Source: Bacteroidota bacterium (lineage in GTDB: Bacteria; Bacteroidota; Bacteroidia; Chitinophagales; Chitinophagaceae). From it: a stretch of DNA of 64,000 nt. A program made the position numbers and the translations under genes. This document shows, one piece after another, positions 27,054 to 36,837 of this stretch. The notes under the pieces are model-generated. The model ran no database searches. It was not told where the DNA came from and saw only the letters and a program-made list of their open reading frames with translations. The stretch spans positions 26,575 through 90,574 of the forward strand of contig JAPLEJ010000045.1 of assembly GCA_026391435.1 (NCBI GenBank), written 5' to 3'. Within the stretch, counting starts at the first letter, position 1, and each line of letters begins with the position of its first letter.

Positions 27054-27983
27054 ATGTCATCAACACCTATCCTTTTACCCAACGAAGAACCCCGAATTAA
27101 AAAGCCAGATTGGCTTAGGGTAAAACTACCTATTGGGGAAAGTTATAAGCATGTTAGGGGATTAGTAGACAAGCATAAATTACATACTATTTGTGAAAGT
27201 GGAAATTGCCCCAATATGGGGGAGTGCTGGGGCGAAGGCACTGCTACTTTTATGATCTTAGGGAATATTTGTACTCGAAGTTGTCAATTTTGCGCAGTAG
27301 CTACAGGGCGTCCCAAACCAGTGGAATGGGATGAGCCACAAAGAGTAGCTGAAGCCATTTTATTAATGAAAGTGAAGCATGCAGTTTTAACAAGTGTCGA
27401 TAGGGATGAATTACCCGATGGGGGTTCTATTATTTGGTTTAATACCATTAGAGCCATCAAAGCATTATCACCTGATACGACCTTGGAAACTTTAATACCT
27501 GATTTTAGGGGCATCCCTGATCAAATACAACGCATCATTGAAGCAGCCCCTGAAGTGGTTAGCCATAATATGGAAACAGTGGAGCGAAATACACAAAAAG
27601 TAAGGGTGCAGGCAAAGTATAGAAGAAGTTTAAAAGTATTGGAAACTTTAAAATTAGGGGGGATGCGCACCAAGACCGGAATGATGTTAGGTATTGGCGA
27701 AGAAAAATCAGAAGTAATTCAAACCATGAAGGATTTAATAGGAGTAGGATGTGATGTACTCACTTTAGGACAATATTTGCAACCCACTAAAAAACATTTA
27801 GCAGTACAAAGATTTGTGCATCCTGATGAATTTGCAGAACTAAGACAGATAGGGTATGAGCTAGGATTTGATTATGTCGAAAGTGGTCCATTAGTAAGAT
27901 CCTCTTATCATAGTGAAAAACATGTGATACAAGGCTGGGGAAAAACAAAGTGGCAGGAAGAACAGCAACTTAAAAACTTATAA
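27054..27983 (+). CDS. lipA: Lipoyl synthase
   Basis: Radical-SAM enzyme inserting two sulfurs into octanoyl-lysine on lipoyl domains. The 309-residue protein carries both clusters: the auxiliary 4Fe-4S set [12 protein letters not shown] and the radical-[11 protein letters not shown]. Also visible are [20 protein letters not shown], the [11 protein letters not shown] block and the C-terminal [12 protein letters not shown], whose Ser binds the auxiliary cluster. The ATG at 27054 gives the family N-terminus. Products are used by pyruvate dehydrogenase, whose E1-beta is encoded at 12.7-13.7 kb. A terminator follows. Confidence 0.98.
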   Translation: MSSTPILLPNEEPRIKKPDWLRVKLPIGESYKHVRGLVDKHKLHTICESGNCPNMGECWGEGTATFMILGNICTRSCQFCAVATGRPKPVEWDEPQRVAEAILLMKVKHAVLTSVDRDELPDGGSIIWFNTIRAIKALSPDTTLETLIPDFRGIPDQIQRIIEAAPEVVSHNMETVERNTQKVRVQAKYRRSLKVLETLKLGGMRTKTGMMLGIGEEKSEVIQTMKDLIGVGCDVLTLGQYLQPTKKHLAVQRFVHPDEFAELRQIGYELGFDYVESGPLVRSSYHSEKHVIQGWGKTKWQEEQQLKNL

Positions 27984-27986
27984 AAT

Positions 27987-28020
27987 AAAAAGGAGCCACT
28001 AACAAGTGACTCCTTTTTTT
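27987..28020. terminator. Bidirectional terminator between lipA and the ROK kinase gene
   Basis: Stem AAAAAGGAG-C-CACT with AGTG-A-CTCCTTTTT, one mismatch, loop AACA, followed by T's. It separates two convergent genes. Confidence 0.85.
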
Positions 28021-28042
28021 ATATAGATGGGTAAATAAATTT

Positions 28043-28996
28043 TTATAATTCCCACATTAATGCGCTAGCACCTAATATGGCGGCATCCGATTCTTTTAAG
28101 TGGCTTATTAATATCTTTACTTTATTTTGGAAAATTTCAATGACATTCGCTTCCAAATGTTCACGAGTGGGTTTTAAAATCAAATCTCCAGCCTTGGTTA
28201 AACCTCCAAATAATATAATGGCTTCGGGACTAGAGAACATCACAAAATTAGCCAAAGCCATTCCTAAAATTTTTCCCGTAAAATCAAAAACTTCTTTAGC
28301 TACTTCATCCCCTTTGGTTGCGGCTTCAAAAACAGCTTTAGAATTTAATTGTGCTTTAGGTACATCTCTTAAGATACTTGGGCGGTCTGTTTTTTCTAGT
28401 ATTTCAATAGCAGATTCAGCAACACCCGTGGCAGATGCATAGCTTTCAAGTGATCCTCTTTTGCCAGTGCCTGCATGTAATCGACCATTAGGTATAATAG
28501 TAGTATGTCCTAATTCGCCAGCAAAGCCATCGTGCCCATATATTAATTGTCCATTGGCTACAATACCACTTCCAACGCCCGTTCCCAAAGTAATCATGAT
28601 AAAATCTTTCATGCCTTGAGCTGCGCCATACATCATCTCACCAACAGCAGCAGCATTGGCATCATTGGTTAATCGCACAGGGATTTTAAATTTATCTTGA
28701 ATCATTCGAGCCAATGGAATAATTCCTTTCCATGGTAGGTTGGGAGCATACTCAATATTTCCGGTGTATACATTTCCATTAGGAGCGCCAACACCAATAC
28801 CTTTTATTCGACCCACGCCACCCACTTTTTCAATGAGTATACTTAGTTCTTGATGTAGCTCATCAATAAAAGTGTGTACTTGTTCGTGTTTTTTGGTAGA
28901 TATCTCACTAGCAAACAAAACATTGCCCACATTATCAACGATACCAAACTTGGTTCCTGTACCTCCTATATCAACACCAATTACAAAAGAATCCAT
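28043..28996 (-). CDS. ROK family sugar kinase, probable glucokinase
   Basis: A 317-residue ROK protein likely to phosphorylate glucose or a related hexose with ATP. The phosphate-binding N-terminus reads GVDIGGTGTKFGIVD, the catalytic Asp is in LTNDANAAAVGE (about residue 112), and ITLGTGVGSGIV follows. GHDGFAGELGH holds the conserved His. The zinc motif of most ROK proteins (CxCGxxGCxE) is replaced by LHAGTGKRGSLE at about 173-184, with no Cys. No DNA-binding domain is attached, so it is a kinase rather than a repressor. Position 26 bases after an FHS sugar transporter supports a hexose uptake role. Confidence 0.88.
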   Translation of the reverse strand: MDSFVIGVDIGGTGTKFGIVDNVGNVLFASEISTKKHEQVHTFIDELHQELSILIEKVGGVGRIKGIGVGAPNGNVYTGNIEYAPNLPWKGIIPLARMIQDKFKIPVRLTNDANAAAVGEMMYGAAQGMKDFIMITLGTGVGSGIVANGQLIYGHDGFAGELGHTTIIPNGRLHAGTGKRGSLESYASATGVAESAIEILEKTDRPSILRDVPKAQLNSKAVFEAATKGDEVAKEVFDFTGKILGMALANFVMFSSPEAIILFGGLTKAGDLILKPTREHLEANVIEIFQNKVKILISHLKESDAAILGASALMWEL

Positions 28997-29021
28997 ACTA
29001 AAATTTAAAATAGATAATCAA

Positions 29022-30632
29022 TTAATGTCCACCACTTACTTGCGCATCAAAATCAAGTCCTTGTTTTTTTAATACACTCTTTAATTTTAAAGCAAGTAAG
29101 GCAAGAATACCAAAACATACTGCTGCTAAAATATAAGATTGGTGCATTCCAACACTTGCATTATCTCCTAGTACACCTTGTAATGGAGGTATGATAGCAC
29201 CACCTAAAATCATCATGATTAAAAAGGCAGAACCTTGGCTTGTGTATTTTCCTAATCCACCTACGCCTAATGAGAAAATACAAGGCCACATAACTGAGCA
29301 AGCTAAACCACCCGCCATAAATGCATATACTGAAGTAATGCCTGTGGTGAATACACCAATAAGCATTGCTGTTGTTGCAAATATAGAAACAGCGAATAAT
29401 GTTTTAACTGGTTTTTCTTGACCATAAAAGAAGGTAGCAACGGCAATGGCAATCCAGATGGCGTATCCGTAAAGATCAGATGTATCATTACCGTATACTT
29501 TACTTACACCTAATACCACAGCGAAAGCAATAAATGGAACCACAATCATCATTAATTTTTTCATAGTGCCTTTTAAGTTAAATACACTTACAGCACCTGT
29601 CCATCGGCCAATCATTAAACTACCCCAATACAATGAAATGTATTTTGAAATTTTACTTTCATCTAATCCTAATTCAGTAATATATCCAGGCGTTTTTAAT
29701 AATGCACCAAAATTATTGTCAATGGTCACTTCCACCCCAACATAAATAAAAATGGCGATCATACCATAAATTAATTGTTGGTATTTCATCGCACCCCAAC
29801 CAGCGTCATTTTTAATGGCGCTATTATTAGAATAAAACAAGACAACGATCACTGACAGTAAAGTCATGATGAGCAAGTTTAATTTAGGGACATTTGTCAT
29901 TTGGCCTACTACTATAATAGCACCAATTAATAATGTCATGACTAAAAGAGATCCTGCTGCTTTGTTAGCGGATTCAAATTTCTCATCATTTTTACCATCA
30001 GGTAATTTTTTAGACAAACTAAAAAATATTGCAACCGCAGCAAATACACTGGCTACAATAATGTATAATAAATTAATATTCGTCACAGTAACAACACTGT
30101 TTTTGCTGTCAGGGCTACCAAATAGGAAAAAGCTAACAATTAATGGTCCAATGGTGGTACCAATACTGTTTAAGCTACCTCCTAAATTTAAACGGTGAGA
30201 TCCAGTAGCAGGGTCACCTAATAAAATAGCAAAAGGTTGCGCTGCTGTTTGTTGTAATGAAAAGCCAAGTGCCACTACAAAAAAGGCGGCTAAAATGGCA
30301 GGGAAGGAATTGGCATTCGCTGCAGGTATAATTAATAATGCACCCACCACCGAAATCCATAAGCCATAGATGATTCCTTTTTTATAGCCAATCTTATTTA
30401 AAATATCATATCCAATTAGATTGGAGCATAAAAATAAAATCAAGGACCCAATAAAATAGGCACCATAAAATGCAGAACCAATCAATTGTGATTCAAATTG
30501 ACTTAGGTTAAAATGGGTTTTGCAAAAAGGGATGAAAATACTATTGGAGGCTGCAATAAATCCCCAAAAGAAGAAAACAAGCACTAGTGTACTTAAAGCG
30601 CCTGTGTTGGTAGTTTGTTTGGTTTGGCTCAT
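29022..30632 (-). CDS. FHS-family sugar/H+ symporter (GluP/FucP-like MFS)
   Basis: A 536-residue major-facilitator transporter of the fucose/galactose/glucose:H+ symporter branch. The N-terminus FFFWGFIAASNSIFIPFCK and the QTAAQPFAILLGDP loop are characteristic. It is about 100 residues longer than typical FHS members; the extra material is a central stretch (about 220-275) with two added hydrophobic segments between the two six-helix halves. Downstream on the same strand is the ROK kinase, giving an uptake-and-phosphorylation pair. It is divergent from glgA. Confidence 0.88.
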   Translation of the reverse strand: MSQTKQTTNTGALSTLVLVFFFWGFIAASNSIFIPFCKTHFNLSQFESQLIGSAFYGAYFIGSLILFLCSNLIGYDILNKIGYKKGIIYGLWISVVGALLIIPAANANSFPAILAAFFVVALGFSLQQTAAQPFAILLGDPATGSHRLNLGGSLNSIGTTIGPLIVSFFLFGSPDSKNSVVTVTNINLLYIIVASVFAAVAIFFSLSKKLPDGKNDEKFESANKAAGSLLVMTLLIGAIIVVGQMTNVPKLNLLIMTLLSVIVVLFYSNNSAIKNDAGWGAMKYQQLIYGMIAIFIYVGVEVTIDNNFGALLKTPGYITELGLDESKISKYISLYWGSLMIGRWTGAVSVFNLKGTMKKLMMIVVPFIAFAVVLGVSKVYGNDTSDLYGYAIWIAIAVATFFYGQEKPVKTLFAVSIFATTAMLIGVFTTGITSVYAFMAGGLACSVMWPCIFSLGVGGLGKYTSQGSAFLIMMILGGAIIPPLQGVLGDNASVGMHQSYILAAVCFGILALLALKLKSVLKKQGLDFDAQVSGGH

Positions 30633-30644
30633 AACATTCGTTAA

Positions 30645-30670
30645 TTTAATCGTTTATCGTTTTTCGATTG
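30645..30670. promoter_or_regulatory. Repeated ATCG motif between the transporter gene and glgA
   Basis: The divergent intergenic region holds AATCGTTTATCGTTTTTCGATT (30648-30669), with an inverted pair AATCG/CGATT and a third ATCG in between. It lies 16 bases upstream of the transporter start. It could be an operator of a sugar regulator, but there is no regulator gene in the window and the motif is short and AT-rich. Confidence 0.25.
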
Positions 30671-30783
30671 TGTAAAATACTTAAAATAATAATTGAATGT
30701 TCATTTTAGGGTAAATGAATCCTTAAATATTTTATTGACTTTCAATGACTTTTAGTAAATTTAAAATTAAATGAAGTAAGGCA

Positions 30784-32199
30784 ATGGTAGTAGTTCATAT
30801 TAGTACAGAATGTTATCCAATGGCGAAGGCAGGTGGATTGGGTGATGTAGTGGGAGCGCTACCTAAATATCAAAATAAATTAGGCGATGAAGCAATGGTG
30901 GTGATGCCTATGTATGGCACACCCTTTTTAAAAAATAATGAATGGGATACCCAATTTAAAGGGAAAACGAATCTAGGGGATTGGTTTTTTGAATATACCA
31001 TCATCAAAGAAAGAACAGGTAAATTAGGCTACTCCTTATATTTAGTAGACATCAATGGCTTATTAGATCGACCTCAAATTTATGGATATGAAGATGACAC
31101 CAATCGATTTCTTGGATTTCAAGTAGCCGTGGTCAATTGGTTGTCCCACTGGGAAAAATTACCTGATATCATTCATTGTCATGATCATCAAGCGGGACTT
31201 ATTGCATTCATGATGAAATACTGTAATGATTATCAAAAATTAAAAGGGATTAAAACGTTACTTACTATTCATAATGCGCAGTATCATGGGGTGATGGATT
31301 GGAGTAAAAGTAATGACTTACCAAAGTGGGATCCTTGGAAACAAGGTTTATTGGAATGGGGTCACCAAATAAATTCATTAGCAACGGGCATTAAATGTGC
31401 TGATAAAGTAACCACGGTGAGTGAAACCTATATGCGCCAATTAAAATACCAATCCAATGGGTTGGAATCTTTATTTGAAAATGAACAAGCAAAATGTCAG
31501 GGGATTTTAAATGGAATAGATAATGAAATTTGGAATCCTGCTAGCGATCCTATGGTTCCATTTCATTATGACAAGGATAGTTTTATAGTAGGAAAGCAAA
31601 AAAATAAAGATGCACTATGCGCCAAGTATCATTTAGATCGGACCAAGCCTTTGATTGTTTTTATTGGTAGATTGGTGGGTGAAAAAGCAGCCGATGTTTT
31701 ACCTGGCGCCATTCAGCATGCATTAGAAAAAACAAAAGGGGGCGCTAATTTTTTTGTTATTGGTGCGGGAGATACGGCTATTGAATCCGCACTGAATTAT
31801 TTAACACAATTATTTCCTGGAAATTATAATTGTTGGATGGGCTACGATGAAAAAATTGGACATGAGGCTTATGCTGGTGCCGATTTCTTATTAATGCCCA
31901 GCAGGGTAGAGCCCTGCGGCCTCAATCAAATGTATGCCTTACGTTATGGGACTATTCCGATGGTAAGGGATACGGGTGGCTTGCATGATACAGTGATAGA
32001 TATGGGTGACCCTAATGGATTTGGAATCAAATTTTTAAACGCGGATGAACAAGATATTGTGTATTCGGTACAAAGGGCCATTGAATTGTATGAGGATAAA
32101 GATAAATTAACTAAATTGATACAACAATGCATGTCGATAGACCATAGTTGGGAATCGGTAGTGCATGAATATAAAAAAGTGTATGAATCATTACAGTAA
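30784..32199 (+). CDS. glgA: Glycogen synthase (ADP-glucose type, GT5)
   Basis: Extends alpha-1,4-glucan chains from ADP-glucose. The 471-residue protein has the GT5 catalytic N-terminal domain with KAGGLGDVVGALP (Lys15 binds ADP-glucose) and the C-terminal GT-B domain (FIGRLVGEKAADVLPGA) with the conserved PSRVEPCGLNQMYALRYGT. It is the first gene of a five-gene forward run (glgA, glgC, MFS, amylase, glgB) and diverges from the hexose transporter gene. No clear -7 box is visible upstream. Confidence 0.96.
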   Translation: MVVVHISTECYPMAKAGGLGDVVGALPKYQNKLGDEAMVVMPMYGTPFLKNNEWDTQFKGKTNLGDWFFEYTIIKERTGKLGYSLYLVDINGLLDRPQIYGYEDDTNRFLGFQVAVVNWLSHWEKLPDIIHCHDHQAGLIAFMMKYCNDYQKLKGIKTLLTIHNAQYHGVMDWSKSNDLPKWDPWKQGLLEWGHQINSLATGIKCADKVTTVSETYMRQLKYQSNGLESLFENEQAKCQGILNGIDNEIWNPASDPMVPFHYDKDSFIVGKQKNKDALCAKYHLDRTKPLIVFIGRLVGEKAADVLPGAIQHALEKTKGGANFFVIGAGDTAIESALNYLTQLFPGNYNCWMGYDEKIGHEAYAGADFLLMPSRVEPCGLNQMYALRYGTIPMVRDTGGLHDTVIDMGDPNGFGIKFLNADEQDIVYSVQRAIELYEDKDKLTKLIQQCMSIDHSWESVVHEYKKVYESLQ

Positions 32200-32229
32200 A
32201 ATTGTTTTTTTATAATAAATTAAATCATC

Positions 32230-33513
32230 ATGGCAGTATTTGCAAAACAAACTGTCTCCATAATTTTAGGTGGAGGTGCAGGATCGAGATTATATCCACT
32301 TACTGCTAGTAGATCAAAGCCTGCCGTACCTATTGCAGGGAAATACCGATTGGTGGATATTCCTATTAGTAATTGCATTAATAGTAATTTGAATCGCATT
32401 TTTGTGTTGACTCAATTTAATTCGGCTTCTTTAAATCAACATATAAAAAACACATATCATTTTAGTGCTTTTAGTTCGGGGTTCGTTGATATTTTAGCCG
32501 CAGAACAAACACCAGATAATCCAGGTTGGTTTCAAGGAACTGCTGATGCGGTAAGGCAATCCTTAAGGCATTTGGCAAAAATGGATTTTGAATATGTTTT
32601 AATTTTAAGTGGGGATCAATTGTATCAAATGGATTTTAGTGATATGATTGAAGCGCATAAAAAAAGTGGCGCTGCATTAACCATTGCGACTATTCCTGTT
32701 ACAGAGCGAGAAGCGCCAGAGTTTGGAATTTTAAAATCCAACGCTGAACAGGTCATTACTTCCTTTGTCGAAAAGCCCAAAAAAGAAATATTGAAAGATT
32801 GGATAAGTGATACAGGTACTGTAATGCAATCAAAGGGACGTCATTATTTAGCTTCTATGGGTATTTATGTTTTCAATAAAGAAATCTTGTATGAATTTTT
32901 AAATGAAGTACATCCTACTGCAACTGATTTTGGAAAAGAAATTATTCCTGATTCCATTTCTAATTACAAAGTGTTAAGTTATCAATACGAAGGGTATTGG
33001 ACAGATATTGGAAATATATATTCCTTTTTTGAAGCTAATATTTCATTGACCGATGAAATGCCGCAATTTAATTTATTTGATAGTACGCAAACTGTTTATA
33101 CGAGATCAAGAATGTTGCCCCCTGCAAAAATTAGTGGTACGATTATTAATCATGCTATTGTTGCGGAAGGATCTATCATACATGCAGCATCTATTACTAA
33201 ATCCGTCATTGGTATTCGCTCTAGAATTGGGAAGGATACTGTCATTAAGAATACTTATATCATGGGATGTGATTTTTATGAAACTATGGATCAAATCAAT
33301 CAAAAAAATGAAAAGGGCCAGCCCATTTTAGGTATAGGAGACCGATGTGTTATTGAAGATGCCATCATCGATAAAAATTGCTCTATTGGCAATGATGTTC
33401 AAATTAAAGGGGGAACGCATCTTGAAAAAATAGATCATCCTTTATACACCATTAAAGATGGCATTGTGGTAGTCAAAAAAGGAGCTGTTATCCCTAATGG
33501 CTTTATTATTTAA
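32230..33513 (+). CDS. glgC: Glucose-1-phosphate adenylyltransferase
   Basis: Makes ADP-glucose from glucose-1-phosphate and ATP, the committed step of glycogen synthesis. The 427-residue protein has the nucleotidyltransferase motif LGGGAGSRLYPLTASRSKPA, PIAGKYRLVDIPISNC, the substrate FVEKP and a C-terminal left-handed beta-helix with hexapeptide-like repeats (about 295-427). The length is standard. It starts 30 bases after glgA. Allosteric control by sugar phosphates is typical for the family but cannot be read here. Confidence 0.97.
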   Translation: MAVFAKQTVSIILGGGAGSRLYPLTASRSKPAVPIAGKYRLVDIPISNCINSNLNRIFVLTQFNSASLNQHIKNTYHFSAFSSGFVDILAAEQTPDNPGWFQGTADAVRQSLRHLAKMDFEYVLILSGDQLYQMDFSDMIEAHKKSGAALTIATIPVTEREAPEFGILKSNAEQVITSFVEKPKKEILKDWISDTGTVMQSKGRHYLASMGIYVFNKEILYEFLNEVHPTATDFGKEIIPDSISNYKVLSYQYEGYWTDIGNIYSFFEANISLTDEMPQFNLFDSTQTVYTRSRMLPPAKISGTIINHAIVAEGSIIHAASITKSVIGIRSRIGKDTVIKNTYIMGCDFYETMDQINQKNEKGQPILGIGDRCVIEDAIIDKNCSIGNDVQIKGGTHLEKIDHPLYTIKDGIVVVKKGAVIPNGFII

Positions 33514-33553
33514 ATAAAAGGGGTTAGTCTGTCATTAATTTATTGTAATTTGT

Positions 33554-33570
33554 AGTGTAAAATTTACACT
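33554..33570. promoter_or_regulatory. Perfect 8-bp-arm palindrome upstream of the MFS gene
   Basis: AGTGTAAAATTTACACT, a perfect inverted repeat with a single central base, ends 14 bases before the ATG of the sugar MFS gene. It could be an operator or an mRNA hairpin masking initiation. There is no T-tract, so it is not a terminator. Confidence 0.35.
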
Positions 33571-33584
33571 TTAAACGATTCTAT

Positions 33585-34937
33585 ATGCCTCAAGCTAATT
33601 TATTGGCCAAGCCAAAGATGTCGGTGATGCAAATCATTTTAATGAGTTTTGGATTTTTAGGAATCCAATTTGGTTTTGCATTACAAAATGGAAACACTTC
33701 GCGCATCTTAAGATCATTTGGTGCAGATGTAGATCAATTACCTATGTTTTGGATTGTTGCTCCTTTAGTTGGAATGATTATTCAACCTATTATTGGACAT
33801 TATAGTGATCGCACTTGGAATAAGTGGGGAAGAAGAAAGCCTTATTTTTTAATAGGGGCTATTTTATCTTCCATTGCATTGGTAGTTTTACCCAATTCAG
33901 GAATGCTTACTTCGGTGTTACCTACTTTATGGATGGGTGCAGGTATGGTAATGATCATGGACGCTTCCTTTAATGTATCAATGGAACCATTCAGAGCATT
34001 GGTGGCAGATAATTTACCAGAGAGTCAAAGAACAAGTGGCTTTGCAATACAAACTTTTTTAATTGGGATAGGTGCAGTGGTTGGATCAGCATTACCTTCT
34101 ATGTTAGCGAAAATGGGATTTTCACAGGAAGCAGGACCTACTGGAGTAGCCGACAATATTCGTTATTCATTTTATATAGGAGCCGTTGTTTTTATGGCTG
34201 CCATTTTAGTGACGGTATTTTTTTCGAAAGAATATCCTCCTGAGCAATATGCGCAATACCATGGCCAATCGGATACTGAAGTAAAACAAAAAAGTAGTTT
34301 GTTAGATATTTTTAAAGATTTTAAAAATATGCCGCGCACCATGAAACAATTAGGCTTAGTGCAATTTTTTTCTTGGTTTGCCTTATTTAGTATGTGGGTA
34401 TTTACAACAGATGCAGTGGCGACGCATGTATATGGATTGACAGGAGATTATTCAAAGTCGGTTGAATATAATACCGCTGGCAATGTAGTGAGTTCGGCAT
34501 TTGGAGTTTACAATTTAGTAGCAGCAGGATATGCACTTTGCTTACCTTTGATTGCAAAGTTTTTAGGTCGCAAAGGGACACATGCTTTTTCATTATTAGC
34601 AGGTGGGTTTGGATTGTTATCTATTTATTTTATTAAGGATCCCGCCATGTTAACTTATTCTATGATTGGAGTAGGATTGGCTTGGGCAAGTATTTTAGCA
34701 ATGCCATATGTTATTTTATCAGGATCAATCCCTGCTGGTAAATTAGGCATCTATATGGGGATTTTTAATTTCTTTATTACGTTACCACAAATTGTTAATG
34801 GGATATGTGGTGGATTTATTGTAAAACATATTTACAATGGGCAATCTATATACGCTATTGTATTGGCTGGATTTTTATTAATCTGCGCTGCAATAAGCGT
34901 GTTATTTGTTTATGATGCTGGAACAGATAAAAAATAA
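33585..34937 (+). CDS. MFS sugar transporter, probable maltodextrin/maltose carrier
   Basis: A 450-residue 12-helix carrier of the GPH/SLC45-like major-facilitator group. Between helices 2 and 3 lies HYSDRTWNKWGRRKPYF, the hallmark GRRKPY loop, and FRALVADNLPESQR is a second conserved loop. Similar carriers in Bacteroidota sit in alpha-glucan loci next to GH13 genes and are thought to bring maltose or maltodextrin across the inner membrane. Here it lies between glgC and the exported amylase, which fits that role. Substrate is inferred from context only. Confidence 0.87.
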   Translation: MPQANLLAKPKMSVMQIILMSFGFLGIQFGFALQNGNTSRILRSFGADVDQLPMFWIVAPLVGMIIQPIIGHYSDRTWNKWGRRKPYFLIGAILSSIALVVLPNSGMLTSVLPTLWMGAGMVMIMDASFNVSMEPFRALVADNLPESQRTSGFAIQTFLIGIGAVVGSALPSMLAKMGFSQEAGPTGVADNIRYSFYIGAVVFMAAILVTVFFSKEYPPEQYAQYHGQSDTEVKQKSSLLDIFKDFKNMPRTMKQLGLVQFFSWFALFSMWVFTTDAVATHVYGLTGDYSKSVEYNTAGNVVSSAFGVYNLVAAGYALCLPLIAKFLGRKGTHAFSLLAGGFGLLSIYFIKDPAMLTYSMIGVGLAWASILAMPYVILSGSIPAGKLGIYMGIFNFFITLPQIVNGICGGFIVKHIYNGQSIYAIVLAGFLLICAAISVLFVYDAGTDKK

Positions 34938-34954
34938 TTATAAAAAAGAAAAAA

Positions 34955-36835
34955 ATGAAAAATTTATTTAGAATTGGATCATTGATCACTGCGTTTACAT
35001 TGATATTAATATTATCTTCTTTTTCAAGTAATGCAAAGTCATTTAATACCACCGAGCCTAATATTAAAGCGTATCCAAGTAGTTGGTTTGTACAAATGAA
35101 GTGGAATAAAGTGCAAGTATTATTACGAAGTACGAGTGTCAACTTGTCCAACGCTACCATAAAATTAAATTACCCCGGTGTTAAAATTAATAAAGTACAT
35201 AATTTTAGTAATTCACATTATGTAGCTGTAGATATTGAAATTGCCAACACAGCCAAGCCAGGAATCATTGCTTTTGATATTACGACTGGGGCAGTGTCCA
35301 ATAAATTGGAATGGCCATTACAATCTCGACGTCCGGGAAAGGGAACGCAATTTGCACAAGGAGTAAATCAATCAGATTTCATTTATTTTTTAATGCCTGA
35401 TCGTTTTAGTAATGGAAACGCAACGAATGATCGTATCGCAGGTTTAAAAGATCAATCCTTAAATAGAGATTCAATTTATGATCGTCATGGGGGCGATTTG
35501 CAAGGGGTTCAAAATCATTTAGATTATATTCAAGGAATGGGGGCGACTACCTTATGGATGACGCCTGTGATTGAAAATGATATGCCCAATAGAACGGAAC
35601 ATGGCTATGCATTTACAGATCATTACACGATTGAAAAAAGATTCGGAGGAGATGCTGCTTATTTACAACTGAGTGATGCATTACATAAGAGAGGGATGAA
35701 GTTGATTCAAGATGCTGTGTATAATCATGTGGGTTTATATCATTTTTTAGTTCAAGATGCACCAGATCCTAATTGGGTTCATCAATGGCCAACCTATACG
35801 CAAACCAATTACAAGGAGCAGACCTTTTTTGATCCTTATAAAGCAAGTGTTAATAATAAAAGAATGGAAGCGGGATGGTTTGTGCCGCAAATGCCAGATA
35901 TGAATCATCAAAGTGAATTTGTTGCACAATTTTTAATTCAACATGCTTTATGGTCTATTGAAACATTTGGTATTGATGGATGGCGTATTGATACTTATAT
36001 CTATAATGATGTGAATTTTATGAATCGTTGTAATCAAGCATTAGTTGATGAGTATCCTAAGATGACATCATTTGGTGAATGTTGGACTAATAGCGTTGCT
36101 AATCAAGCCTATTTTGTAGAAAATAATTTCAATATCCCCTTTAAAAGTAATTTACAAGGCGCTGTCGATTTTCAAACCCTTTTTAATGGCATTCAACCTG
36201 CATTAAATGAAGGCACAGATGGGGTTAATAAATTATACAATACTTTGTCCAACGATTTCATGTATAAAGATCCTACACGTAATGTCATCTTCCTAGACAA
36301 TCATGATATGTCTCGCAGTTTTTCCACTTTTGGAAATAGTGTTCCCAAATTAAAAATGGCTATTGCTTGGTTAATGACTTGTCGTGGAATTCCTCAGTTG
36401 TATTATGGCACCGAAGTTTTGATGAAAGGATTTTCAAATCCAGATGGACTAGTAAGGTTAGATTTTCCTGGTGGATGGGCAGGGGATCAAAAAAATACTT
36501 TTACCGAAATGGGTTTAACCCCTGACGAAAAAGAAATGGTACATTACGTCAAAAAATTAGGAAACTTTCGTAAAACTGCTTCCTCCATTACAGGGGGTAA
36601 AATGACGCAATATGTTCCTGAAAATGGATTATATGTTTATTTCAGATATGATCAAAAGCAAACCATCATGTGTGTTATGAATACCTCATCTACTGATAAA
36701 AATATTGATTTTGTAAATTATACCGAGCGCACTGCAGGATTTAAAGGTGGAATGGATATTGTTTCTGGAGAAAAAACGGGGACAAAATGTACGGTGCCTG
36801 CACAAACATTAAAATTGATAGAATTAACTAAATAA
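34955..36835 (+). CDS. Exported GH13 alpha-amylase / cyclomaltodextrinase (SusA-like)
   Basis: A 626-residue glycoside hydrolase acting on alpha-1,4-glucans. Residues 1-28 form a signal peptide, so it is probably periplasmic. An N-terminal cyclomaltodextrinase beta domain follows (about 35-125), then the GH13 barrel with VIENDMPNRTEHGYAFTDHY, DAVYNHVG, the nucleophile Asp346 in DGWRIDTYIYN, acid/base Glu375 in FGECW and Asp451 in LDNHDMSR, then a small C-terminal beta domain. The layout matches neopullulanase/SusA-type enzymes. It starts 17 bases after the MFS gene and ends 2 bases before glgB. Confidence 0.93.
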   Translation: MKNLFRIGSLITAFTLILILSSFSSNAKSFNTTEPNIKAYPSSWFVQMKWNKVQVLLRSTSVNLSNATIKLNYPGVKINKVHNFSNSHYVAVDIEIANTAKPGIIAFDITTGAVSNKLEWPLQSRRPGKGTQFAQGVNQSDFIYFLMPDRFSNGNATNDRIAGLKDQSLNRDSIYDRHGGDLQGVQNHLDYIQGMGATTLWMTPVIENDMPNRTEHGYAFTDHYTIEKRFGGDAAYLQLSDALHKRGMKLIQDAVYNHVGLYHFLVQDAPDPNWVHQWPTYTQTNYKEQTFFDPYKASVNNKRMEAGWFVPQMPDMNHQSEFVAQFLIQHALWSIETFGIDGWRIDTYIYNDVNFMNRCNQALVDEYPKMTSFGECWTNSVANQAYFVENNFNIPFKSNLQGAVDFQTLFNGIQPALNEGTDGVNKLYNTLSNDFMYKDPTRNVIFLDNHDMSRSFSTFGNSVPKLKMAIAWLMTCRGIPQLYYGTEVLMKGFSNPDGLVRLDFPGGWAGDQKNTFTEMGLTPDEKEMVHYVKKLGNFRKTASSITGGKMTQYVPENGLYVYFRYDQKQTIMCVMNTSSTDKNIDFVNYTERTAGFKGGMDIVSGEKTGTKCTVPAQTLKLIELTK

Positions 36836-36837
36836 GA

